Assembly: GCA_000333855.2 (NCBI GenBank)
Contig: CM007320.1
Coordinates: 2,261,008-2,305,427, forward strand
Direction of reading: 5' to 3'
DNA length: 44,420 bases
Origin: Endotrypanum monterogeii
Lineage: Eukaryota; Euglenozoa; Kinetoplastea; Trypanosomatida; Trypanosomatidae
Under the pieces are notes generated by a model. The model saw only the letters and a program-made list of their open reading frames with translations. It was not told where the DNA came from and did no database searches. Every line of letters begins with the position of its first letter. Position 1 is the stretch's first letter. Positions 20,482 to 30,881 of this stretch are shown one piece after another. Position numbers and translations under genes: made by a program.

Positions 20482-22653
20482 TCACTGACCGCGATTCACC
20501 TTGAGATCCTCTGTGAAGACCGCGTGGGCCTCGGTGTAGGCATTGGTGGGCGTGTGGAAGTAGGAGTCGGCGGGCTGAGCCACATTAATGGTGCGAGGTA
20601 TTCCTCGTCGCATAAACACACCCATTCTACCGGAAACCTGTGCAGCGGTCATGCTGTCACTACTATCAGTCTCACTGTCAAGTGAGTTATCGCACATCAC
20701 TCTTTGACTGCGCTCCGCGATCGCCAGCTGCGCAGACTTCCTGTCGTGCTCACTGGCTCCGTCATAAAAGCGGTGTGCCATCTCCCGCACGTGTGGAGCC
20801 GCCGCCATTTCAGGCAACACATCCAAATCGGCGTGGCCCATCAGGACTGATTGATGTTTTGCGCGCTGGATTTTGTTGAAGGTTACCTCCAGTGAGGTGC
20901 TCTGAATAAGGAGAACGATCTCGTAGGCGGCACCGTTGGAGTACGCCGCCTCCCGAAGCAGTCGTGTCTGCTCCCGGTAGGCCTGCAGCTCGTTCGGCGA
21001 CGAAGTCGATGACCTGCCCCTTCGACGTCTGTTGATGACGGGGTGCTGAGAAGCCCGCCACGCCCTGTTTACTTCGTCAGCGTTCATCGGCAATGGCACA
21101 CACGCGGTGGAGGCGGAGATGACTTCTGGACAATAATTCGAAAAGAAGTCGCTGAACTCCCGCTGCAGCTCCTTCTCCACCTTTAAGTAAGCACGATGAA
21201 GCAGCTGCTCCTTGTGCAACATTCGGTCGGTGGCCGCTCGCGACAAAACAAACTCCAAAGGAGACGCTGGGTTCAGGACGATGTCCACCTTCTCCGGCAC
21301 GATGGAGGCATTGTGCAGCAGCGTAGAGACATCTGCAAAATAGCCGATCAGAAAGGAGTGCAGCAGTGGTCCAAACATGGGGAGGGGGGTGGCTTTCTTT
21401 AGTTGGAAGGGTGCCGTTTGAGCAACGGACTCCCAGTAAGCTGCCTTTAGATCGTCCGTCTCAGGCTTTGTCGATTCCGCCTCCGCTGCACTCCCCCCAC
21501 CCGAGGTGCTTGACTTGTCTGCGTCAGCCGTCGCCCGTCGCCGCTTGGCCAGCGGCTCTCGAGGAAGAGGAGCAGCCCTTGATGTCTTCGATTGGCGTCC
21601 AATTACCTTGGCCTTTCCCTTGACACCACGTGAGAGCCTCCGCGCGCGTGTGCGCACCGCCCCCCTTTCTGGGGTACCTGAACTTGTCTTGTGAGGCACA
21701 CTGGGTGTGCACGGCTCACCCCCATCCTCCCCAATGCCGTCCATCAGCGTCGTGTCGAAGAGAGCGCCAGCGTCGATGGGAATGTCGTCAAGTGATATCG
21801 GTGGCGTTCCCTGTGGTGCGTCACGGTCGGGACAAAGACCAGGGACCCTGAGCTCTGTGGACCCCAACGCCATACCCGTCGGGTCAGAAGTTAGTGTCTC
21901 TGAGGCCCCTGCAGACGCCTCTCCGTGCTGAAATGTCTGCCCCTCGCGTGATACCACTGCTGTCGGCACGGCAGAGTCCTTTACCTGCAAGCCCACCTCG
22001 GTGGGATATTGCCCCCGTTGCTGCCGCTGCTGCCACCACTCACTCTGGAGGAGCGTGTCAGGTAGCAAGCGGGTGATGTGCACCTCACTAGTACCAGCAG
22101 AGGTGGCGCCACCGCAGCCCGATGTCCAAGCAGCACCACTTGGGTCGCGCACTGCGAACCCAAAGCGATCGCAGAACAGTCGCAAGTAATCGAGAGACGT
22201 GAAGACGGGGAGCGCAATGTAGTTATCCAGAGCGAAGACCTGCGGCTTCACATCATACGGGTCCCACTGCTCAGCCACTGGGGATGCGAAGGAAAGGAGA
22301 GTGCTGTTCACCAGGCGCCGCACCAGCTCCAGCTCTGTGCGAGCATCCCGATTCTCACTGATGGAGAGTGCCATGGCGGCCTCGAGGGCATCGTTGCGGG
22401 GCAGTAGTTGAAGGGTTCGCAGATGCGCGGCTGCCACTCCCTGCGCTGACGCACCGCCGTCATTACTGCTCGGAGCGCCGGCGCCAACTTGTTCTTCTCG
22501 GAGAAGCTTTTTGAGGTGCCGACGCTCCTGTAGTAGTTCGTTCGCTGCGCGATTTGTCTGACGAAGACGCTGCAGTCTACGACGCAGCGAAGGCAAGCCG
22601 ACGCCAGACGTCGTGCTCTTTCTGAAGCAAGCAAACGTCGTTGAGAGCAGCAT
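20482..22653 (-). CDS. Hypothetical protein, 723 aa
   Basis: Not recognised. The frame can be read from a GTG codon at 22677, but trypanosomatids start at ATG, so the first ATG (22653) is chosen. The N-terminus is short and hydrophobic and then strongly basic (MLLSTTFACF, followed by RRRLQRLRQTNRAANELL and RRHLKKLL), so a mitochondrial presequence or a membrane anchor is possible. The first 180 residues and the last 300 look folded. The middle (about 260-390) is Ser/Gly/Pro-rich and ends in a basic patch (KGKAKVIGRQSKTS and AKRRR) that resembles a nuclear localisation signal, so location is undecided. The C-terminal part contains LPMFGPLLHSFLIGYFADVS and a long helix HRAYLKVEKELQREFSDFF. The nearest clear pyrimidine tract is about 220 nt upstream (opposite 22870-22890), which implies a longer 5'-UTR than for the neighbours. 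Confidence 0.85.
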   Translation of the reverse strand: MLLSTTFACFRKSTTSGVGLPSLRRRLQRLRQTNRAANELLQERRHLKKLLREEQVGAGAPSSNDGGASAQGVAAAHLRTLQLLPRNDALEAAMALSISENRDARTELELVRRLVNSTLLSFASPVAEQWDPYDVKPQVFALDNYIALPVFTSLDYLRLFCDRFGFAVRDPSGAAWTSGCGGATSAGTSEVHITRLLPDTLLQSEWWQQRQQRGQYPTEVGLQVKDSAVPTAVVSREGQTFQHGEASAGASETLTSDPTGMALGSTELRVPGLCPDRDAPQGTPPISLDDIPIDAGALFDTTLMDGIGEDGGEPCTPSVPHKTSSGTPERGAVRTRARRLSRGVKGKAKVIGRQSKTSRAAPLPREPLAKRRRATADADKSSTSGGGSAAEAESTKPETDDLKAAYWESVAQTAPFQLKKATPLPMFGPLLHSFLIGYFADVSTLLHNASIVPEKVDIVLNPASPLEFVLSRAATDRMLHKEQLLHRAYLKVEKELQREFSDFFSNYCPEVISASTACVPLPMNADEVNRAWRASQHPVINRRRRGRSSTSSPNELQAYREQTRLLREAAYSNGAAYEIVLLIQSTSLEVTFNKIQRAKHQSVLMGHADLDVLPEMAAAPHVREMAHRFYDGASEHDRKSAQLAIAERSQRVMCDNSLDSETDSSDSMTAAQVSGRMGVFMRRGIPRTINVAQPADSYFHTPTNAYTEAHAVFTEDLKVNRGQ

Positions 22654-24467
22654 ACCGAGAGCTACCGTTGTCTGCACGAGTTTGGTTTTTTTTTATATCC
22701 CAATAGATCCATACCACCCAGACGTTCCACGGTATCTATCTCGGGTTTCACCGCTGAATAAATGCCTGCACAGTTCTTGTTACCCATGTGTTTCGCAGAG
22801 ACACAACTGCGCCGCGGTCACCACAATCTCCCCAGCTCAAGTACTTCAAAAGGTGGGCGGGGCGTAGATGGAGGAAGGAGGGGGGGACTGTGAAGCGAGT
22901 GCGGTGGATATCACAGCGCTGCTTCTCGCCAAAACAGCTGGCAGACGTCGGAAACACTGAACACTCACTCACACCGGAAGAAGTAGTTAGCGGCTAAAAC
23001 CGAAGAGGAGGAGGAGTAGGAAATGTAGACATGCACAAGCACTCGCGCGTAGCCATTAACGCTGTTTCGAGACTCGCTCGCTGCTCTGGAGGGTGAGCAA
23101 AAACAAAAAAAAAAGCTGAGCGCTATGTCAGCGGTAAGAGGCGAGAAAATTTTTCCAAGTAATGTCCCGCATGGGAGGGGAGGCAGACAACCGCCCCACA
23201 GGAAAAAAGCCGCCACCACTGCCAATACCCTCCCCTAACCTCACCCACCCACCCCTCCCCTACTCTAGCTCCCAAGTTCGAGAGCAATTCTCGTGTACTG
23301 TTGTGTTTGAACGATCACGCGAGTCCCTGACTCCATATATGTGGGGGTTCGATAGAGCACCATGGCATATGCCGCTTCAGTTTCCCGAATTTGTTTTCAC
23401 TATCTTTTACATGAGCACCGCCTCTCCCCTCTCGCGATTTGTCTTCCCGGGGCACTTCAAGCACACACAGCATAGCCGGCATCACACAAGCACACGAAAG
23501 AAAGAGAGGGAAAGAAAGAAGGAACACGGTGAATGTCACGCACAAAACAGATGTGGCAATAGAGATGACCTCACTGAAAACCAAGCGTCGATAACGAGAA
23601 AATTTTTTTCGCATGCCGAGCGATGTGTGTGTGTGTACACAGCAAACAGAGATGTACCATCACCCAAGAGACTAGAACTATATCCCATCCAATAAAAAAA
23701 AAAAGAGGGCATCTGCGCCGACATTCATATGCAGGTAAGTACCCGTCGACAGAAGATGAGATCATGGGAAGAAAGGAATACGAATGAGCTCCAAGCCATA
23801 TAACTACGGAGAAGAGAAACGGGGGAAAGCCAACGTTTCCTGAGACAGGCTACGATGCGAGTGGGTGTAAGTATATTCGTGCTCGACGAGGGGAGATGGG
23901 GTAGAAGAAGAAAATTTTTTTTGGAGAAAGAAGGCATGTCGCGTCGGCCAATCACCTCGTGGAAAAAAAAAAAAAAAGAAGCTGTTTTGAGCCGCCATTT
24001 CACGCCATGGATGACTCGGGGGGGGGGGGGGGGCGTTGTGTGCGTGTGTGTTTTCCTGGATCATCATCAGAATATCTTGCAGAGTAAAAAAGGAGTGCAC
24101 TGTGGGGCAGTGAACTTGCCCCGCTGGGCTACCGCATGAGAACAATGACGCGGAGGCCCTACAATGCGCAGTGTGCAGCCTAAGCGAGCAAACCAGGCGT
24201 GCTGTCTTGAATGCGAAGTGACTCGAGTCCGCCCATCTCGAAACCCCCCGCCGTCCTCTCCTTCCCCCCCCCTCCCCCGATCTCCCTCGCCCTCCCACCT
24301 CACACCACCCCAGTCTGTTCTCCCCCTCTGGCGCGTTAGAACTCTTCTTGTTTTTTTTTTTTTTAACCCCCAGCCTGTGTTCATTGCCGCAAGAGGGTCT
24401 CTCCCCCGGCACCGCCGTTGCCACCACCACCCCCTCTCTCAACGGTTCACTTGTGCAGCACGTCAAA
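22654..24467. other. Intergenic: 723-aa gene 5' side and quinone oxidoreductase 3'-UTR
   Basis: No gene supported. Coding-strand pyrimidine tracts lie opposite 22870-22890 and 23100-23114. A 17-G run at about 24019-24035 (C17 in the transcript), A-runs at about 23694-23703 and 23964-23977 and T-runs at about 24350-24364 are present. The long minus frame 23804-24466 crosses these runs, starts beside the oxidoreductase stop, and shows no domain. Confidence 0.6.
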
Positions 24468-25520
24468 CTAAGACTTCGGTGTGGGAAGCGGCATCGAAGA
24501 ATTTGACAGGAGGTGGTTGTTCACCGTTAGCACAATCTTTCCCCATGTATTGGTGTCGCTGAGCCGCTCGTGTGCCTGAATCACATCCTCCAGTGGGTAT
24601 GTCTTGTTCACCACCGGCACAATCACTCGCTCCGTCATAGACGGAATCAGCTCCTTCTCAAAAGTGTGCACGAGGCGTTCTTTGTAATCGTCGGACTGAC
24701 AGCGAAGCTTGGAGAAGACAATGTGTGCGCGCTGCCGCAGCAGAGGAAGACAATTCAGATGGACCCTTGCGCCACCCATGAAGGATAGCACCACGATACG
24801 CCCGTCCTGCGCCAATACGGCCGCATCCTCGGAAATGTAGGACCCACCGAAAACAGAGTCCAAGACCAGGTTGATGGCACTCTCCCCCAAGAGGGTTTCC
24901 ACCTTCGGAGCAAAGCACATCCCGGTTTCATCGGGGGTGCGAGATAAGTTGATGGATGCAAATTTCTTACACACTTCCACCTTGGGCTCCGAAGAGGTTG
25001 TGACGGCAATCGCCTGAAAGTACTTCTCGACGATCTGCGCCGCCGCTGTGCCCACGCCGCTGGCTCCGGCATGTATGAGGACGTGGTAGCCTTTGCGGCA
25101 GTCACCGTGGTACTTGAGCACCTGCCACGCAGTGAGAAACGCCTCGGGTATCGCAGCCGCCTCGATAAAAGAGTAGCCGCGCGGAATGTGCATGACGCTT
25201 CCCTCGTGCACGACAGCGTACTCGGAGTACCCGCCACCCGGAAGCAGCGCCATGACTTTGTCGCCCTCTTTGAACCGCTTCACATCGGACCCTACCTGCT
25301 CAACAATTCCCGAGACCTCCAGCCCCATCACCTCGCTGCTGCCCTTCGGTGGAGGGTAGTGGCCCTGGCGTTGCGCTGCATCGGCGCGGTTAACGCCGGC
25401 TGCACTCACCCTGATGAGGACGTCCCTCCCACTGCTAACGACGACCTTGGGAATGCGAGAGACTTGGAGCATATTTGTGTCCCCGAACCCCTTCAGGGTA
25501 ACCGCACGCATCAGCTGCAT
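24468..25520 (-). CDS. NADPH:quinone oxidoreductase, PIG3 (TP53I3)-like, zinc-free MDR family
   Basis: The 350-residue product aligns along its length with the PIG3 type of medium-chain dehydrogenase/reductase, which reduces quinones with NADPH. Visible landmarks: an N-terminal GroES-like domain with AAGVNRADAAQRQGHYPPPKG (about 40-60), MGLEVSGIVEQVG (about 65-77) and VMALLPGGGYSEYAVV (about 89-104); AAAIPEAFLTAWQ (about 121-133); the nucleotide-binding loop HAGASGVGTAAAQ (about 150-162); LVLDSVFGGSY and, near the C-terminus, TNTWGKIVLTV. The Cys/His ligands of zinc alcohol dehydrogenases are absent. The longest frame adds 109 codons upstream, including a hydrophobic segment, but these span a pyrimidine tract and an acceptor AG at 25527/25526, so the ATG at 25520 is used (5'-UTR about 5 nt). 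An ATG three codons later is an alternative. Likely cytosolic. Confidence 0.93.
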   Translation of the reverse strand: MQLMRAVTLKGFGDTNMLQVSRIPKVVVSSGRDVLIRVSAAGVNRADAAQRQGHYPPPKGSSEVMGLEVSGIVEQVGSDVKRFKEGDKVMALLPGGGYSEYAVVHEGSVMHIPRGYSFIEAAAIPEAFLTAWQVLKYHGDCRKGYHVLIHAGASGVGTAAAQIVEKYFQAIAVTTSSEPKVEVCKKFASINLSRTPDETGMCFAPKVETLLGESAINLVLDSVFGGSYISEDAAVLAQDGRIVVLSFMGGARVHLNCLPLLRQRAHIVFSKLRCQSDDYKERLVHTFEKELIPSMTERVIVPVVNKTYPLEDVIQAHERLSDTNTWGKIVLTVNNHLLSNSSMPLPTPKS

Positions 25521-25522
25521 GG

Positions 25523-25563
25523 CTGCTAAGAACACCGAGCGACAACGGGAGGGGGAAAAAAAG
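25523..25563 (-). promoter_or_regulatory. Trans-splice acceptor for the quinone oxidoreductase
   Basis: The coding strand has a T/C run (opposite 25545-25562), then TTCTTAG with the AG at 25527/25526, then CAGCC and the ATG. This is the strongest acceptor in the window and sets the start. Confidence 0.7.
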
Positions 25564-25764
25564 GCAATAATAAAGAAGCAGCGACAGCAAACAAGACAGC
25601 GTGACTCAATGACAGCGTAGAAAAAAAAAATGGAAGGGGCACGGTGGAGGGGCTCGAAATGGGAGTGGAATGAAACGAGCAGATTGATGGGAGGCAATGA
25701 GCAGATCGCTTCTCCACGGTGACCGGGCAAGAAGCACCACTCCAAAGATCTGTTCACCTGATCT

Positions 25765-25784
25765 GTGTATGTATGTATGTATGT
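25765..25784. repeat. (GTAT)n microsatellite
   Basis: About five GTAT units in intergenic DNA. Confidence 0.8.
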
Positions 25785-26735
25785 AAATGTGATGTCAGAT
25801 AGAGAATGAGGGCGACAAAAGCGAAGGGTGATTTGAAGAGGCTTCATCTGGTACTAGATCTAAGATGATGAAGCAGACGTGCTGATAGGAGGCCTGCCAA
25901 GTGTAGGTGAAGCAGAGGGAGGCGCGAAGAGAACGACGAGGAGCGGGAGCGGACGGTGGTTCGACCGCCGTCAGGATCCTCAAACGCTCATCTTTCAAGG
26001 TACGCAGACACAATAGCGTCTGCAAAGCGACAGCTGAGAACTGTCATCCCTACCCCAATCACCACCCCTGTGCCACCCCTACCGAGTCTGATATGTTCGA
26101 CTTTGGTTTATGGCAACACGCTCCTCTTCCCAAACGCTGAAGGTGGAGGATATTAGACGCCTTCGCGTGGGACAGTGAAAATCGTCAGTGCAAGTGTGTA
26201 TGGATCCGTGTATGTGGATTTGGGGTGTTGAGTTGTGTGTACCCAACACCACTGCCGCAGGTTGCGCCTCACCAGGACCATCCAGACAGACAGACGGATC
26301 AGAGTTTCCCTTTTGCCAGCTCATCGCGAACAAGCGTGTTCTACATCACTCAACAGACCAAACGCCGTGGATTGTCAGCTCTTAGTGTGTTGGTGCTGAA
26401 TGTCGAAGGCACGCAAAGTGCAGGATGCCCTCGGATTAGTCGACCCTCCCTCCCTCCTCCTCCCCCCCCCCTAAATGTCGCTCCGGGTATTCAAAGGACT
26501 CGAATGATGTGAGGCAACGCCAGTTCTCTTGGCCCAGGCCTCGTTTTGCCCTCTCAACGTGTTACATCGTGCCCCACATGAGCGGAAGGGGGTGGAAGAT
26601 ATACGTCACAGGAAGTATAAAAGCACTGCGTAGTGGTAGAAAAATCGGACCAATGTGGGGCCTCCCGTCCGACCCCTACAAATGCCTACGGGTGTTGTAA
26701 TGAAAGGAAAAATGATGATAAGCCCTCGTTATAAC

Positions 26736-26759
26736 ATATATATATATATATATATATAT
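26736..26759. repeat. (AT)n microsatellite
   Basis: Twelve AT units, self-complementary and so able to extrude a hairpin. Confidence 0.85.
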
Positions 26760-26948
26760 TCGGAGAGCGTCACGATTAGATCCTTTCCCCGCCAGCAACC
26801 GCGAGACCGTGTGTGAACGAGCGATTGTCGATGTCGATGTCTGGTTGAATTCCAACCAGAACCGCGACTGGCTTAGGTACGAGATGTCAACATCAAAATA
26901 TACGATGCATGGGAGTTGGAAACTAATAGAGATATCATTACATTGGTG

Positions 26949-27003
26949 TGCTGTCTTTTTTTTTTTTTTGGGGGGGGGGGGGGTGTTCCGTCAAAAAAAA
27001 AAA
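26949..27003. repeat. Homopolymer composite: T-run, G-run, then A-run
   Basis: About 15 T are followed at once by about 14 G, a short unique spacer, and about 12 A. The T and A runs could pair. Such stretches are also error-prone in sequencing. Confidence 0.8.
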
Positions 27004-27675
27004 GGATTTAACGGATTTCAAGAGCAGAAAAGGAAAAGGGAAATAAAAAAGAAAGGATAGAAGAATAGAAAAACACAACCTGTCTGCATGCATCGTTCTT
27101 GCCCATAGCCATATCACACTCTCCATGCTGCTGCTGCGGCTTGCGCGTGGAAATGCTGAACGAGGAGACTACAGTTAAATCAGATTTTTGGGGGGTGGGG
27201 TGGTAAAGAAAGAAGAGTCAAAAAAAAAAAAAAATTGTATGTGGGTGTGGGTATGTACGAGCCCAAGGTAGGCAGGAAGGGGCCAATACTGTACAACTGA
27301 AAGCAGCACAGGGCTTCAAACATCACAAACGAGAATGTGTTTGAATGTAAATTAGAGAAAAGCCAAGTAGCCTGGAGAAGGTGCGCGTGTGTTTGGGAAG
27401 GAGTGAGGGGTGAGGGGGGGGGTTCTCCTGATGGGAGAGCCCTCCGCTATTGGGATGCAAAGATCGGCAACGGGGCTGATGAAGCGGTTATGAACAGTGG
27501 GAAGATCTTCTGTGCATGAGCGGAAGAAATAGAAAAATAACGTGAGAAGACTATCAAAGCCGTGCGTGCAGCTCTTACTTTGTATGTATCCTCCAATACA
27601 TCTGTGCCCCCCTCCACACACACCCCGCACACACCCATGCGCAAGAAGAGAGATGATTGGGGTAAAGGTAGGAGG

Positions 27676-27701
27676 GAGAGAGAGAGAGAGAGAGAGAGAG
27701 G
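27676..27701. repeat. (GA)n microsatellite
   Basis: About 13 GA units on the plus strand, so a CT pyrimidine tract on the coding strand, which could serve as a splicing tract. Confidence 0.85.
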
Positions 27702-27872
27702 GACCCACACGCAGACGACGACCCAGCGTACTGACTACACATGTGCAAGAAAACAATCGCTTCCTTTTTCGATATCTTCTCGTCCACACAACCACAGGTA
27801 GAAACTTACTAGTGTATCGCACCCCAAACGGCTGGCAGAAAAAAAAAAAAAGTGTATTTATTTCCGTCTTTC

Positions 27873-27876
<4 letters not shown>

Positions 27877-27902
<26 letters not shown>
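27877..27902. repeat. (TG)n microsatellite
   Basis: About 13 TG units just downstream of the 158-residue gene, in its presumed 3'-UTR. Confidence 0.85.
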
Positions 27903-27903
<1 letters not shown>

Positions 27904-27997
27904 TTTATTATTATTGGTTCCACTGTGGACAGATCCCCCTCTGTCATGACGGTAAAATAAAAGTGTGTACGGAGAAGCGGTGATGGACATCGACGTG

Positions 27998-28474
27998 CTA
28001 CTGTAAAGAACACTGAGAACGATCGTGGTAACCCTTCTTGTATGTCGGTTGTGACGTGGTCGCTGCCGAGCGAGGGTCCTTCAACCCTTTGGGAGCACCA
28101 TCACCTGCCGCTGCGGAGGGCGATCGATCCATCGACCCATGGCCCTCACTGGAAAATCTCTTCTGTTTCCTCTTGGACCGTGGCAGCAACTTGCAGGAGT
28201 CCTGTGCTGGCAAACTTTCGAGTTTTGGGGGCAAAACTGAGGCGACTCGAGGCGGGTGCACAGGAGGCACGTAAACGGGGATGGTGCTGTCTGTGACCTC
28301 CTCCTGCGGCCATACCTCGTCCTCGGCAATCGTTTGAATGTAGGTCCAGTTATAGTGTGAGTTACCACATGGTCGCTTGCACTCGATAACACTGATGCCA
28401 CGTCGCGGGTCGTTAAAAGACTTTCTTGCGACTCCACAGTGCTGACATCGCACAATGTAGGCGACGCCTGTCAT
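27998..28474 (-). CDS. Small protein with N-terminal CxxC/CxxxC pair, 158 aa
   Basis: Not recognised. The first 55 residues look folded and may bind a metal: Cys10-x2-Cys13, then Cys32-x3-Cys36, with His12 and His40 nearby (RCQHCGVARKSF, ECKRPCGNSHYNWTYIQ). The spacing fits a zinc-ribbon-like knuckle pair, though the second knuckle has three residues between the cysteines instead of two. The following acidic segment (TIAEDEVWPQEE) and Pro/Val-rich linker (TIPVYVPPVHPPRV) lead to a basic, disordered tail with PRSKRKQKRFSS, a possible nuclear signal. It is short, but the ordered cysteines and the codon-like composition set it apart from noise frames. It could be a small nucleic-acid-binding or assembly factor; no substrate or pathway is visible. 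The ATG is the first in frame and lies about 15 nt below the nearest upstream AG. Confidence 0.75.
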   Translation of the reverse strand: MTGVAYIVRCQHCGVARKSFNDPRRGISVIECKRPCGNSHYNWTYIQTIAEDEVWPQEEVTDSTIPVYVPPVHPPRVASVLPPKLESLPAQDSCKLLPRSKRKQKRFSSEGHGSMDRSPSAAAGDGAPKGLKDPRSAATTSQPTYKKGYHDRSQCSLQ

Positions 28475-29869
28475 GCGATGAGACGCTCACACTCGCTTCG
28501 GAAGCAGCGTCAGTGACAACAATAAATGAAAAACGGCAAGGAGTCCGTCCGTGGGGTACATGAGAGAAATATATGCCAAATTTTCAAGGGTGACCTCGCA
28601 CAAAGGCACGAATCACCCTCAGCCTTCTGAAAATATGATCAACCCATACTTGGCAGCTCAAATGGAGAAACAGGGAGGGGAGAAAGAATACATCATATCA
28701 CGTGCAACACCTCTGCAAAATTGAAGTCCCTACGGAATGCGTGCCGACACAGGGGGAAAATAAGTGCGTCCTCAGGTGCAGCAAGCTCATACATTGCTGG
28801 TGACACTACAAATAGAGCACACGACAGGATCAACCCAGAGGCCTAACTCGACGAAAGCGCCGAGAGAGAAGGCCGCACCCACTGCATTTGAAAACAGCAG
28901 TATGTCGCTGTCGATGAGCAAAATCCTTTTTTTTTGATGCCAGGGTGTGTATACACCAAGAAACGGAACAACATATTCAGTACAACAACAGAGAATCAAC
29001 AACACACAGCGGGCGAAAGGTGAAAAAAAAAAGAATTCTAATAAACAACTCAAAATATCATGTCGCGTGCAACAGAGCACACCTGTACATACGAAAGAAA
29101 AAGCTCGAAAGTCGCGTTGAGCTGAAAACCAGCAAGCGGCTAAGGTAAAGGTCAAGATAGAGACGCAAGAAAGTCGCTGAGAACGAGAGAGAGAAGTGGA
29201 AGCTCAGCGCGAACAACAGTGAATGAAGACGGGCTGAGCAACCCCAGGGGAAAAAAATAAGGGATATCCGCCGCTTGGTCAGGTCTGAACGCGAAGGGTT
29301 CACCTCCCTTCCAGTCCCCTCGCCTCCCCCCTACCACCACCAACTCGTGCGTACATAGCTGGCATAAGGCGATTGACATGGCAGAAGAAAAAAAAGTACA
29401 GCATAACACACCTGAGGAGCCTATGAATAACCCAGGGATATCTGTCGAGGTATCTCATCCTATGGAGTTCATCACTTTCGATTGTGCCACCGCTGTCTGC
29501 AATGTTTCTAGCTCAGCTCCGTAACCTCGACAGTTGTTCTACTTGAGTGTGAGCACTCACGTCCATTGACGCGAAACAAAAAAAAAACATACACACACGA
29601 GCTTCTAAGCCCACTAACCCCCCCCCTCGTTCCTCCCCTTCTCTGTCACATCCCCTTCAGCTGTTTCCTTTATACATCTAACCGGAGTAGTCATGAAGAT
29701 ACAACAACCAAAAATAAAATCCATTGTGCGCTCTTGTGCTTCAGCAAAAAGATATCCGCCTCAGCGGCACCACAGGCAGCAGTCAACGAAGAGAAAAAGG
29801 TAAAACAGCAACAACCTCTACCGTGTGGCTCAAAAAGAAACTTCAGAGGTGTCCAGTCCTTATATGTTG

Positions 29870-30600
29870 ACTCACCACTACCCACCCTCGCCGACGCACT
29901 GTCTCATGCCCCGCCCCCCCCCCAGCACCCACCGCCCAAGCCGGCACCAGACCAACGCGAGCCCGCGACATGCCTTGGTCCAGGTGGGCGGCGGCCGGGT
30001 TTTGGCCCGGGGGTTGGGGGCGGTGATGTTCGCGACGCGGGTGGCAGGGAATGGCGTGCGCAAACCAAGTATGAGCCCAGAAGATAAAATAGTACTTTGA
30101 CCAGCCTCGCACCAGCTTGCCCAGTGAGGCCACGCCCCGGCCCGTACGCCGGGTGTCTCCCGTGGCTTCAGGCCGCTGCGCTCGAGAGCATGGCATTGGG
30201 CCTCGTCCAGCTTGGGAATCTGGAGCAGTCCACGGCAGAAGCCGGCCTCTTCTCGCCACGTTTCCGGCACCTGCACCTCACCACCCCAGGTGGCCGGACA
30301 CAGGAGCGCCGCGTATAACGGCAGGAGGGCACACGCCGGCAATCGCCGGCCGAGATCCACCCGCACCCGCTTCGTCGGTCGCGCCCGCCCCTCTGGTCTC
30401 GGGCTGCTCCGCCCCGGGGTGCGACAGATGGCGGCCGCGAGGGTGGCAACAGTGCCCACGGAGTCTTGGGCACCACAGCCCTTGCAACCCGCGCGCCCCG
30501 CCGGCTGTTGTCCTTCTGCGCCGCGCCATGCGCGCAGAGGCCGCACCGGTCCCCACGGCGGCGCCGGGCATGTTGCCAATCGTGATAAAGAACCACAGCC
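29870..30600 (-). mobile_element. GC-rich block, candidate degenerate SIDER-type retroposon
   Basis: About 730 bp is markedly richer in G and C than the surrounding A-rich spacer and carries overlapping open frames on both strands, the longest 233 codons on minus, none with a protein domain. It lies in the presumed 3'-UTR of the coiled-coil gene ending at 31837, where short degenerate retroposons (SIDER) are frequent in Leishmania and affect mRNA stability. I could not confirm the 79-bp signature, a poly(A) tail or target-site duplications by eye, so orientation and family are inference. It could also be a decayed gene or another repeat. Confidence 0.35.
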
Positions 30601-30861
30601 CCATCATACCTCATGTTTACCTGTCTTACAAACTCTTCTCACGAAACGATCTGGAATAACCACTGCCACAAGAAGAAAACAGACTCCTTACGCTTATCGA
30701 AGATCGAAATGTACGGAGCAGCCACATGTTGGGGAGGCAGGCAGGCAGGCAGGCAGGCAGGGCGGGGGAGGGGAGGGGAGGGGAGGGCAAGAAAACCATA
30801 TTGAAAAAACTTCACCATCCAGAAAACAAGCTTCCGATCGGCTTGCGAGGCAAACGGGAAA
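30441..30861. repeat. Left copy of a duplicated segment flanking the assembly gap
   Basis: This 421-bp segment recurs at 30882-31297. It runs from GGGTGGCAACAG to CAAACGGGAAA and includes a GCAG repeat and GGGGA units near 30735-30785. The only difference I see from the right copy is one extra 5-bp GGGGA unit. Confidence 0.85.
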
Positions 30862-30881
30862 NNNNNNNNNNNNNNNNNNNN
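30862..30881. other. Assembly gap (20 N)
   Basis: Twenty N bases. The sequence right after the gap repeats the sequence that begins 421 bp before it, so the gap probably marks two contig ends that overlap and does not represent missing DNA. Confidence 0.95.

Larger units (their letters stand above)
25521..27997. other. Intergenic: oxidoreductase 5' side and long 3'-UTR region of the 158-aa gene
   Basis: Nearly 2.5 kb with no supportable gene. It contains a GTAT repeat (25765-25784), an AT repeat (26736-26759), a T-run/G-run/A-run composite (about 26949-27003), a GA repeat (27676-27701), an A-run (about 27839-27852) and a TG repeat (27877-27902). The part 25900-26700 is less repetitive but shows no frame longer than about 95 codons and no RNA-gene box I could confirm. 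Confidence 0.55.

Noticed and set aside
25520..25847. Hydrophobic N-terminal extension of the quinone oxidoreductase that could be read as a membrane anchor
   Set aside because: The codons span a polypyrimidine tract and acceptor AG, and the known protein family starts at the shorter Met.
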